Source: an uncultured Collinsella sp.
GTDB lineage: Bacteria; Actinomycetota; Coriobacteriia; Coriobacteriales; Coriobacteriaceae
Length of the DNA: 16,256 bases
Direction: 5' to 3'
NCBI GenBank assembly: GCA_937934355.1
Contig: CALGZY010000061.1
Coordinates: 1-16,256, forward strand
Shown here: positions 1 through 6,277 of the stretch, piece after piece
Numbering within the stretch: the stretch's first letter is position 1
Layout of the letters: each line of letters starts with the position of its first letter
Notes under the pieces: generated by a model
What the model was told of the DNA's origin: nothing
The model's input: only the letters and a program-made list of their open reading frames with translations
The model's database searches: none
Program-made: the position numbers and the translations under genes

Positions 1-567
1 ATACCCGGCACGCACCTCGGGCAGCGCGAGGAAATCGCTCATCATGCGCCAGACCTTCTCGGCATAGCACGCCTGGGGTGTAAAGCCGTATCGCGCACTG
101 GCAGCAGCATTGAGAACGCAGGTCTCCGCTCCCGGTGTAAAGCAGACGACGGGGATATCGCCAAAACAATCGTCAAACACAGCTGCCGTATTTGCGTTCT
201 CGGCATCCGATGCCAACGTTTCGGGTAGGTTGTGGCCAAAAGCCGCCGCGCAATCCGGATGATCTTCTTTCCATGCACGCAAGAGCGACACAGTCTCTTT
301 GGCATCAGCGATGCCGGACAGATCAGACCCCAACGTCCGCAGCGCCCAACCTGTATAGAAGGTATGCACATCGATCAGGCCAGGCATGACAGTGCGGTCG
401 CCCAGGTCAACTACCTCGTCCGCCTGGGTCAAATACGAAGCTACCTCACACTTGGCGCCAACAGCCTCAATTCGATTGCCACGGACCGCTACGAAACCTT
501 CAAACGGCAGGTCCCCCGTACCGGTAAAGACGCTCTTAGACGTCAGGACCGTCAAACGATCAGACAT
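1..567 (-). CDS. amidohydrolase, N-terminal part (runs off left edge)
   Basis: The open frame starts at ATG 567 and is still open at base 1, giving 189 residues. It reads as the start of an amidohydrolase of the YtcJ/cytosine-deaminase-like type: an N-terminal beta-sandwich strand region (residues 5-60), then MPGLIDVHTFYTG (61-73), which aligns with the family motif PGxIDxHxH that binds the active-site metal. Here the second histidine is phenylalanine (H68-T69-F70), so the metal site may be altered or the enzyme may belong to a divergent subfamily. A GGTGG-type ribosome site overlaps the end of the upstream transporter gene, whose stop lies only 9 nt away, so the two are co-transcribed and probably co-translated. 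Inference: it hydrolyses an amide-type substrate brought in by the transporter. The substrate cannot be read from sequence. The family call is fairly safe; activity is not. Confidence 0.75.
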   Translation of the reverse strand, partial: MSDRLTVLTSKSVFTGTGDLPFEGFVAVRGNRIEAVGAKCEVASYLTQADEVVDLGDRTVMPGLIDVHTFYTGWALRTLGSDLSGIADAKETVSLLRAWKEDHPDCAAAFGHNLPETLASDAENANTAAVFDDCFGDIPVVCFTPGAETCVLNAAASARYGFTPQACYAEKVWRMMSDFLALPEVRAGY

Positions 568-576
568 CACAACCAC

Positions 577-2040
577 CTACGCCGGAAGCATGCCGGAAAT
601 GGCAGTAATGACCAATCCAAACACGACCATGAAGATGAAGAACTTCCAAATGGTCTTCCACCATTGGCCAAACGAAATCCTAGCCACGGCAAGACCGGCG
701 ACCGTCATGCCCGCCACGGGGCTGATGGTGTTGATGGTCTGGTTGGCAAACTGGAGCGCGGTGACGGCCGCCTCGGGATTGAGGCCCATGAGCTCGGTCA
801 GGGGGCCCATAACGGGCATGGTGAGCGCCGCCAGGCCAGAACTCGAGGGAACCAGCAAAGAGAGCAGGCCAAGGACGATATACATAAACGTGGTGTAGAC
901 GGCGGCGGGTGCACCGGCAAGCGCAGTAGCGAGCGCCTGGAGGATGGTGTCGATGATCATGCCGCCCTCGGCGATGACCAGAATACCGCGAGCGATACCG
1001 ATAACGATGGCAGCGTACGCAAAGTCGGCAAGACCCTTAACGAACTCCTCTGCGATCGTCTGCTGGTCAAGACCGCCCAGGATACCGGCAAGCAGGCCCA
1101 TGCCAAGGAACACGGCGGAAATCTCATTCATGTACCAGCCCTGGGTAACAAGACCCCAGACGATAATGCCCATGCCGCAAGCAAAATCGATAAGCACGAG
1201 CTTCTGACGGATAGTGAACTCTTCCTCGATGGAGGCATCGGTCACGGAAAACTCAATACGCTTGAGCTTATCGTCCTCGTACACAATGGACGACTCGGGA
1301 TTTTTCTTGACGCGCATGGCGTAGCGCATGGCCCATGCGATACCGACGGCAGTGAAGATGACCCAAGAAACGGCGCGCAGCCACAGTTGCGGATTACCCT
1401 CGATGCCAATGATGCCTTGGGCGATCAAAACATTAAACGGGTCGATGGTCGAAGCACAATATCCCAGGTTGGGACCAAGGAAGCAGATGATGAATGCCGT
1501 CATCGAGTCATAGCCGATACCCATCATGATAGGAATGAAGATGGCATAGAACGGCAGGGCTTCCTCAGACATACCAAACGTAGTGCCGCAAATGGACAGC
1601 AACGTCATCGTGATGGGAATGATGAGGATGTCCTTGTTCTTGAGCTTTTTAATCACACGGCTCATGCCGGCATTCAAAGCGTTGGTCTTGGTGATGATTG
1701 CGAACGATCCGCCAATCAATAAGACGAACGCAACGACGTCGGCAGCTTCTTGGATACCCTTGGTGGGCGCTTGCAGGACCGCGAAGATATCCTGGCCCAG
1801 ATTGATGGTCTCGCCGGTCTCGGAATCGGTGTAGTTCTTATCGACCTGTTCATAGGTTCCAGCAACGGCGACTTCACGCTCGCCCGCCGCTGTCGAAATC
1901 GTCTTGCGCTGATACTGACCAGAGGGAACGATCCAAGTCAGGACCGCAAAGACAACAATCAGCAAGAACATGATCGTATAGACATGCGGTAATTTGAACT
2001 TAAAACGTCTGTTTGTCTTCTTCGCCTTCGTATCTGCCAT
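577..2040 (-). CDS. YfcC-family transporter (DcuC/ArcD-like carrier)
   Basis: A 487-residue integral membrane protein with a short basic cytoplasmic N-terminus (KAKKTNRRFKFKLP) and about a dozen hydrophobic segments. Family-like signatures are TTFGMSEEALPFYAIFIPIM in the first half and LVPSSSGLAALTMPVMGPL in the second, the two re-entrant-type halves seen in YfcC/C4-dicarboxylate anaerobic carrier proteins (PF03606). A polar stretch at about residues 60-95 lies between the first two membrane helices, and a charged loop lies near the middle. Start chosen at ATG 2040 because GGAGGT sits 6 nt upstream; the frame extends further up, but that extension crosses the promoter and operator. Known members carry amino acids, peptides or dicarboxylates, often as antiporters; the substrate here is unknown. 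It heads an operon with the amidohydrolase and is probably controlled by the neighbouring GntR protein. Confidence 0.88.
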   Translation of the reverse strand: MADTKAKKTNRRFKFKLPHVYTIMFLLIVVFAVLTWIVPSGQYQRKTISTAAGEREVAVAGTYEQVDKNYTDSETGETINLGQDIFAVLQAPTKGIQEAADVVAFVLLIGGSFAIITKTNALNAGMSRVIKKLKNKDILIIPITMTLLSICGTTFGMSEEALPFYAIFIPIMMGIGYDSMTAFIICFLGPNLGYCASTIDPFNVLIAQGIIGIEGNPQLWLRAVSWVIFTAVGIAWAMRYAMRVKKNPESSIVYEDDKLKRIEFSVTDASIEEEFTIRQKLVLIDFACGMGIIVWGLVTQGWYMNEISAVFLGMGLLAGILGGLDQQTIAEEFVKGLADFAYAAIVIGIARGILVIAEGGMIIDTILQALATALAGAPAAVYTTFMYIVLGLLSLLVPSSSGLAALTMPVMGPLTELMGLNPEAAVTALQFANQTINTISPVAGMTVAGLAVARISFGQWWKTIWKFFIFMVVFGLVITAISGMLPA

Positions 2041-2082
2041 AGATACCTCCAAAGAACTCGAGACTGCATCGCATCTCGCTTC

Positions 2083-2105
2083 AACGTTTGCACAATGCAA
2101 ACGTT
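2083..2105 (-). promoter_or_regulatory. perfect 10+10 bp palindrome, likely operator of the transporter operon
   Basis: AACGTTTGCA (2083-2092) and TGCAAACGTT (2096-2105) are exact inverted repeats around a 3-nt spacer. The element begins a few bases downstream of the transcription start predicted from the promoter at 2120-2148 and ends 42 nt before the transporter ATG. This is a typical place for a repressor roadblock. In RNA it would also form a strong 10-bp hairpin. A half-site-like GTTTGC occurs at 2191-2196. The neighbouring GntR/UTRA regulator is the obvious candidate ligand, but this is inference. Confidence 0.6.
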
Positions 2106-2119
2106 CTATGACGTCCCAT

Positions 2120-2148
2120 AGATTACCAGCAGCTTTTCTCGTCATCAA
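2120..2148 (-). promoter_or_regulatory. sigma-70-type promoter of the transporter-amidohydrolase operon
   Basis: On the minus strand: -35 TTGATG (2148-2143), 17-nt spacer, -10 TAATCT (2125-2120), with an extended -10 TGG directly before it. Transcription would start near 2112, giving a leader of about 70 nt that contains the palindrome at 2083-2105. Confidence 0.55.
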
Positions 2149-2210
2149 GATAATTTCAAACTGATTGCCGCAACGCGGTTGAACGGTTGCGTTTGCGCCG
2201 TGAACGGTAT

Positions 2211-2241
2211 GGAAACGCCCGGTGAGATGATCCACCGGGCG
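2211..2241 (-). terminator. terminator of the gntR-type gene
   Basis: CGCCCGGTG (2216-2224) pairs perfectly with CACCGGGCG (2233-2241) around an 8-nt loop. Read on the minus strand it lies 18 nt after the regulator's stop codon and is followed by a short TTTCC tract, so it would end the regulator transcript before the transporter promoter. Confidence 0.65.
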
Positions 2242-2258
2242 TCTCCATTCGCAATGTC

Positions 2259-3001
2259 CTAGATGTCAAAAACGTAGCGAGACCCAACGATCCGCTGACG
2301 ACCGATGATAAACGGCCGCCGCTGCTCATCGAAAAAGAAGGCATCCATGTAAAACAAGGGTTCGCCAACGGAAACCGCCAACAGCCGAGCGACCTCGGGC
2401 GAGGCGCACGCGATCTCGAGCGTGCACGGGTCGGTAAACGCGGGCGTACGGCCCGTCCGGTTGCGCACGAACTCAAAAATGGATTGGTTAGATAGAGGTG
2501 CCGTTGATAGATAGGCGTTGTCCTCGTAAACGTATATGTTGTTCTCAAGCATGACGGGGGCCCCATCGGCAGTACGCACACGCTCAACGCAAATCAAATC
2601 AGTTCCAACGGGAACACCAAAGAACTGCGCTTCGGTAGAATCTGCCGGCAGTATCTTTCTCGAAATGACGCACGCCCCCGGCTCCATTCCGTTAACGCGG
2701 CATGCGTCCGAAAACTCTGGACGTCATCCTTCTGGCGAATCTTGCGCTTAAGCTTGGGGGCATTGACAAACGTGCCTTTCCCCTGTCGCTTCGTTAGATA
2801 GCCCTGCTGGACAAGCTCCTCAATAGCGCGTCGCACGGTAACGCGGCCAACTTTATAGTTCTCAGCCAATTCGAATTCGTTGGGTATCCGCGCGCCCGCC
2901 TTGTAGGCACCGGAATTGATTTCGTTTTTAATGATATCGATAACCTGTTGGTACAGCGGTATCGCTGCTTTACCGTCAGTTAGCCCTTCAGTCGGTGGCA
3001 T
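2259..3001 (-). pseudogene. GntR-family (UTRA domain) transcription regulator, frameshifted
   Basis: Two minus-strand frames together make one HutC/PhnF-type regulator. Residues about 14-80 from ATG 3001 are the winged helix-turn-helix (IPLYQQVIDIIKNEI, then VGRVTVRRAIEELVQQGYL and QGKGTFV). The UTRA ligand domain continues in a different frame from about base 2710 to the TAG at 2259 (DACRVNGMEPGACVISRKIL through GSRYVFDI). The junction is a run of four A on the plus strand (2711-2714) after QKDDVQSF; adding one base there restores an uninterrupted protein of about 247 residues, the usual family size. As read, the protein would be cut after the DNA-binding domain with a foreign tail of some 38 residues. 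The start is supported by GAGAGG upstream. It probably senses a metabolite related to the adjacent transporter-amidohydrolase substrate. The homopolymer indel could be true decay, phase variation or a sequencing error. Confidence 0.82.
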
Positions 3002-3031
3002 ATACCCTCTCCCAGCGCAATTAAGTCTAAA

Positions 3032-3068
3032 GCGGGTTCAAGGACATTCAACAAGCCCTTGAGCCCGC
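3032..3068 (-). terminator. possible terminator of the upstream HAD gene, or leader hairpin of the regulator
   Basis: GCGGGTTCAAGG (3032-3043) and CCTTGAGCCCGC (3057-3068) pair with one mismatch around a 13-nt loop. On the minus strand it is followed by TTTAGACTTAATT, weakly terminator-like. It lies downstream of the HAD gene but also between the regulator promoter (3072-3100) and the regulator start, so it may only act on read-through from the HAD gene. A weaker 6-bp hairpin (TCGGGT 3105-3110 with ACCCGA 3124-3129) lies closer to the HAD stop. Confidence 0.35.
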
Positions 3069-3071
3069 ATT

Positions 3072-3100
3072 AGCATAAAGTATGCTTGCTGCCGCGCCAA
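3072..3100 (-). promoter_or_regulatory. promoter of the GntR-type regulator with overlapping inverted repeat
   Basis: On the minus strand: -35 TTGGCG (3100-3095), 17-nt spacer, -10 TATGCT (3077-3072). The -10 is one arm of the inverted repeat AGCATA-AAG-TATGCT (3072-3086), so a protein bound there would cover the -10. This suggests autoregulation, but the arms do not resemble the palindrome in front of the transporter. Confidence 0.45.
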
Positions 3101-3151
3101 AATGTCGGGTATTTACTCATCTGACCCGAAAAACGCGCAACTACCGCGCTC

Positions 3152-3811
3152 CTAAGAAAGCGTGAGCAGCTCCGGCAGCTGGTCGATAATCTTGTCCGCG
3201 GCATCCTGGCTAAAGCCAAAGCGCTCCTCGCGCTTGGCAATGACTGTCAGGCCGGCTCGCTTGCCGGCAGTGATGCCAGGCACCGAATCCTCAACGCAGC
3301 AGCAGCGATTCGCGGGCAGCCCCAGCAGGTCCAGCGCATGCAGGTAGATGTCGGGCTCGGGCTTGCTCTCCTTAAACTGCTCGCCGCTCACCACATACTC
3401 AAAGGCATCCGACAGCCCGCATGCGTTGAGCACTTCCTCGATGCTATCCATGGGAGACGAGCTGGCAAGCGCCACGCGAACGCCGCGGCGCGGCAGCTCT
3501 CGAATCGTATCCACGGCGCCTGGGTTAATCAAAGCCTGATAGTCGCGCGGACGCTCATGCGCCCACTCGTCCCAACGGGCCAACGCTTCCTCGCCAGTGA
3601 AATGCCCCTTACCGGCGCGCTCAAACCAATCGACCAACATATGCAGGAAGAACTGATGCGAGGTACCGACCTGCCCATTCAACTCCTCTTGAGTCAGGTT
3701 AAGCCCAAGCTCCTTGGCAAACGCGGCAGTCTCGCCCAGGTAGTAATACTCGGTATCGACAATGACGCCGTCCATGTCAAAGATAACGGCGTCGAACGGA
3801 AATGCGGACAC
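3152..3811 (-). CDS. HAD-superfamily hydrolase, beta-phosphoglucomutase/phosphatase-like
   Basis: A 219-residue subfamily I HAD enzyme. Motif I is FDMDG (D12 nucleophile, D14 acid/base), followed by a helical cap at about residues 20-95. Motif II is LASSS (S117), motif III is the lysine of KPEPDIY (K150), and motif IV is VEDS (E174-D175), which with D12 binds magnesium. The SKPEPDIYLHAL pattern and cap size match beta-phosphoglucomutase-like or sugar-phosphate phosphatase members. Start chosen at GTG 3811, preceded by AGGGAGG at 5-nt spacing; a longer in-frame start at 3859 would translate through the terminator hairpin of the upstream gene. It lies downstream of the Cof-type phosphatase but is separated from it by that terminator. 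Exact substrate unknown; probably a cytosolic sugar phosphate. Confidence 0.85.
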   Translation of the reverse strand: MSAFPFDAVIFDMDGVIVDTEYYYLGETAAFAKELGLNLTQEELNGQVGTSHQFFLHMLVDWFERAGKGHFTGEEALARWDEWAHERPRDYQALINPGAVDTIRELPRRGVRVALASSSPMDSIEEVLNACGLSDAFEYVVSGEQFKESKPEPDIYLHALDLLGLPANRCCCVEDSVPGITAGKRAGLTVIAKREERFGFSQDAADKIIDQLPELLTLS

Positions 3812-3823
3812 GGCACCCTCCCT

Positions 3824-3852
3824 AACAAAAGGGCGCCTGTAAGCAGGCGCCC
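3824..3852 (-). terminator. strong terminator between the two HAD genes
   Basis: GGGCGCCTG (3831-3839) and CAGGCGCCC (3844-3852) form a perfect 9-bp stem with a 4-nt loop. On the minus strand it is followed by TTTTGTT. It starts 22 nt past the stop of the Cof-type gene and ends directly before the ribosome site of the next HAD gene. Confidence 0.8.
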
Positions 3853-3874
3853 GAACCATGCATTATCGGCGATT

Positions 3875-4717
3875 CTAACCCAGCAGCTTATCCAGCGCCA
3901 CCGCAATACCGTCTTCATTGTTATTGGCGGTCACCATCTGGGCCACGGCCTTAACCTCGTCAACCGCGTTGCCCATGGCAACACCGGTGCCGGCCCACTC
4001 AATCATGGACTTGTCGTTCTGGCCGTCGCCAAACGATACGACCTCACTGGCATCGATGCCGAGCTTAGGCAGGGCACCCTCGAGTGCGCGGGCCTTGTCG
4101 ATACCGGGCGCCGTGTACTCAAAGTACCAGTCGGCCGTAAACATGCCCGAAAGCGTCTGCTTAAAGGGCGCATACATCTCCTCGTAATGCGCCTGCAGGT
4201 AGGCCGGATCGCCCGCCGTCAGCAGCTTGTCCACGGGATAAGCATCAGCGACCTCATGCAGGCTCTCCACCTCGCGAATCTTAAGATCGCACGCGTCGCG
4301 CTCATACTTGACGATATTCTTCTGCGAGCCGTCAGGCAGCGTGATCATGCAATGGTACGAGTCCTCGACGTGCAAATCGCGACCGAGCGAAATCATAGGG
4401 ATCACGTCAAAATTACGCAGGTGATCAATCAGGCGATGCAATTCGTCGGCAGGCATAGCCTGATCGAACAGCACCTCGTCGGTCTGGGCATCGACGACGT
4501 GTGCGCCGTTAAAGGCCACCAGCAGACCGTCATGGTTTTGAAGGTCGAGCTCTTGCGCCAAGGCGTGCAGCCCCCATGCGGGACGGCCCGAAGCCAAAAT
4601 GAGCTTAATGCCCGACTCCTGCGCCGCGAGCAGCTTCTCGCGCGTACGCGGGCTAATCACTTTCTGATCGTTGGTGAGCGTACCGTCGATATCCATCGCG
4701 ATGGCTTTGATTGCCAT
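3875..4717 (-). CDS. Cof-type HAD-IIB family phosphatase
   Basis: A 280-residue, full-length Cof/YidA-type phosphatase. Motif I MDIDGTL (D9 nucleophile, D11), motif II LASGRP (S43), motif III lysine in GIDKARAL (K208), and motif IV GDGQND (230-235), with the class IIB cap between about residues 85 and 195. It dephosphorylates small phosphorylated metabolites such as sugar phosphates, pyridoxal phosphate or FMN in other bacteria; the substrate here is open. Start at ATG 4717 is fixed by GGGAGG 6 nt upstream; the frame extends to 4768 without a ribosome site and would break the usual MAIKAIAMDIDG start. A possible -10 (TATGAT, plus-strand 4755-4760) lies upstream without a convincing -35. Monocistronic, since a strong terminator follows. 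Confidence 0.9.
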   Translation of the reverse strand: MAIKAIAMDIDGTLTNDQKVISPRTREKLLAAQESGIKLILASGRPAWGLHALAQELDLQNHDGLLVAFNGAHVVDAQTDEVLFDQAMPADELHRLIDHLRNFDVIPMISLGRDLHVEDSYHCMITLPDGSQKNIVKYERDACDLKIREVESLHEVADAYPVDKLLTAGDPAYLQAHYEEMYAPFKQTLSGMFTADWYFEYTAPGIDKARALEGALPKLGIDASEVVSFGDGQNDKSMIEWAGTGVAMGNAVDEVKAVAQMVTANNNEDGIAVALDKLLG

Positions 4718-4952
4718 ATATGCCTCCCTGTCATTGAACAACCTTGTCTGAGCCATCATACAGAACACCCATCGCGACTCCGTTTACAACGGGCAAAAAG
4801 TCATATTGTCTCGAACATGAACAGCGTGTAGCCGTGGGGCGCAATCGCTCCGTCCCATACGCCGAGCCACTACATACAAAGCTGACGACGCTAAACGCGG
4901 TCGCCCCACCGACCTCATTTCATCCCTTAGAAAAAAATATCAAAATTAGTTC

Positions 4953-4981
4953 TTGTCAAATCAGCAAAACGAACGTACTTT
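4953..4981 (+). promoter_or_regulatory. candidate promoter of the three-gene cassette
   Basis: -35 TTGTCA (4953-4958, five of six consensus bases), 17-nt spacer, -10 TACTTT (4976-4981, weak). It sits in the most AT-rich patch of the intergenic region. It would give a leader of about 335 nt, including the hairpin at 4985-5006. A promoter closer to the gene cannot be excluded. Confidence 0.3.
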
Positions 4982-5237
4982 AAAGATGACCGCTCCGGTG
5001 GTCATCGTTTGATCGAGCATATTCAGTTTCAGTTTTTAGCGTGTAAGAGAAAGAAGATCGGCAAAGTACAGCCCCAAACGCAATGACAACTTAATGAGGT
5101 AACTGCCACATGTGAGGCACCCCGGGCATTGCTGTCTCGATTTTGAGCACGATGCCTTCCGCCTTGCATGGGCCGTTCCATCCCGCCCCTGCAGCAACTG
5201 CCTCACGGGCTCATTGAAAACCGCATAGCACCCCAAC

Positions 5238-5313
5238 GTCAGCACATCACCCACGGCAAGCACATCACTCACGACAACCAACACATCAACAAACAGCACG
5301 AACATCAACCGAT
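5238..5313 (+). repeat. imperfect 17-19 nt A/C-rich direct repeats in the leader of the 296-aa gene
   Basis: About four degenerate tandem units can be aligned, each with a core like CACATCAC or AACATCAA: starts CAGCACATCACCCACGG, CAAGCACATCACTCACGA, CAACCAACACATCAACAAA and CAGCACGAACATCAACC. They end directly before the GGAG ribosome site of the 296-aa gene. A shorter A/C-rich tract of the same style (CAACACAACCAACAG) precedes the ClpP-like gene. They could be protein-binding repeats or an unstructured translation leader. Confidence 0.45.
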
Positions 5314-5323
5314 TGGAGAAGCT

Positions 5324-6214
5324 ATGACAAACCACCACGCTGAAGACGGCGATAAGAAAAGCATTCTGGATGCCCGCATTGAGCGAGCATATGCAAACGA
5401 ATATGACGCCGCCTTTGCCGCCGCGACCATCAAGAACTACGCGTCGCTACCGCTCGCGACGATCTTGGCCGACCACCCTCAACTGCTGAAGCGCTGCACA
5501 AAGATCATGGGCGACCCCGACATTCGCAAGCTGACAGACCCCTATGCCCCAAAACGCGACAACGATTCGTACGTTCTTACCGTAGGCTGCCTAGCCCATA
5601 TGCTTACGGCGCTCGACACGAAACTCAAGCTCGAATGGGAACCCGACGAGCGTCATGAACTCGAAAGCAAGCGGAACACCCTGCGCACCGCACTGTTCCT
5701 TCCGTTGGACGGCCTCAAGCGCTGCAACGTCGAGCTCAATACACAGGCGCGGCAAAAGCCCGGGACCACGGGGCAGAAAACTCCAAGACCCCATGCGGCC
5801 ATCGTCGACCGCAACCGATATAACCGCATGACCGCGCACTTTTCCGCCGAGGGAGCAGCCATAAGGACGCTGATCGACCTGCTGTGCCTCCTGAGCATCA
5901 ACGAGCTATTTGAGGGCTATCTCGCCCTTGTTCCCGCGACGGCACCCAAGTCGGTAGCAAAGATCATCGAGACCTGCAGACGCCAGTTTGAGCGCCATCG
6001 CAATGGCAGCGAGATGAACGCCAGCATCGCGCAGTACTACGCGGCTCATTACAAAAATGACGGATGTGTCCCTATCGAGCATCAGCTGCGGCTCGCCTAC
6101 ACCACGCCCGTCGCAACGCTCCATCGCTTTGGAGCCCTTGGCGCTTGCGAGCCGCACGAACAGGCAGCCTGCCCCACAACCGAGCTCGATCTCAGGCTCG
6201 GACGAACCCTGTAG
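5324..6214 (+). CDS. unrecognised 296-aa protein, first gene of the ClpP/TraG-like cassette
   Basis: I do not recognise this family. The protein is hydrophilic, without signal peptide or clear membrane segments, and looks mostly alpha-helical. It has a charged N-terminus (TNHHAEDGDKKSILDARIERAYANEYDAAFAA), a central helical region with LTVGCLAHMLTALDTKLKLEWEPDERHELESKRNTL-type heptads (about 85-130), a basic Pro/Lys-rich linker (RQKPGTTGQKTPRP, about 145-158), and a C-terminal helical part with LIDLLCLLSINELFEGYLALV. No Walker motif, helix-turn-helix, zinc finger or relaxase HUH motif is visible. Start at ATG 5324 follows GGAG at 6 nt; an upstream in-frame extension to 5168 has no ribosome site and only reads the A/C repeats as a His-rich string. 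A 63-nt gap containing a 6-bp hairpin (GCCCGC 6214-6219, GCGGGC 6230-6235) separates it from the ClpP-like gene. It may be an adaptor, substrate or DNA-binding partner of that pair. Confidence 0.75.
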   Translation: MTNHHAEDGDKKSILDARIERAYANEYDAAFAAATIKNYASLPLATILADHPQLLKRCTKIMGDPDIRKLTDPYAPKRDNDSYVLTVGCLAHMLTALDTKLKLEWEPDERHELESKRNTLRTALFLPLDGLKRCNVELNTQARQKPGTTGQKTPRPHAAIVDRNRYNRMTAHFSAEGAAIRTLIDLLCLLSINELFEGYLALVPATAPKSVAKIIETCRRQFERHRNGSEMNASIAQYYAAHYKNDGCVPIEHQLRLAYTTPVATLHRFGALGACEPHEQAACPTTELDLRLGRTL

Positions 6215-6277
6215 CCCGCCAGCCCCTCCGCGGGCAGCGACTCTATTCCACAACACAACCAACAGAAAGGAGTCCTC

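Larger units (their letters stand above)
4718..5323. other. 606-nt intergenic region between divergent genes
   Basis: No credible gene is seen here. It holds the upstream region of the Cof-type gene with a small inverted repeat CCGTT-TAC-AACGG (4780-4792), an AT-rich patch (4930-4985) with a candidate plus-strand promoter, a 7-bp hairpin (GATGACC 4985-4991 with GGTCATC 5000-5006), a distant inverted repeat GTGAGGCA (5112-5119)/TGCCTCAC (5199-5206), and the A/C-rich repeated leader at 5238-5313. No known riboswitch signature is recognised. Short open frames here lack ribosome sites. Confidence 0.6.

Noticed and set aside
232..1722. 496-codon plus-strand open frame opposite the transporter gene
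   Set aside because: Antisense shadow caused by codon bias; composition is His/Asp/Gly-rich without family features, no ribosome site, and the opposite strand encodes a clear membrane protein.
3338..4831. 497-codon plus-strand open frame opposite both HAD genes
   Set aside because: Antisense of two well-supported phosphatase genes and spans the terminator between them; no family features.
4744..4983. 79-codon plus-strand open frame in the intergenic region
   Set aside because: No ribosome site, no recognisable domains, and its end overlaps the AT-rich promoter-like patch.
5238..5313. CRISPR array
   Set aside because: Units are short, degenerate and directly adjoining with no distinct spacers, and no cas genes are present.
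5168..5323. N-terminal extension of the 296-aa protein (His-rich)
   Set aside because: No ribosome site at 5168; the His-rich string merely translates the A/C repeats, while ATG 5324 has GGAG at the right distance.
5036..5338. 100-codon minus-strand open frame in the cassette leader
   Set aside because: No ribosome site or family features and it is antisense to the A/C-rich repeated leader; its Val-rich part is just the mirrored repeat.
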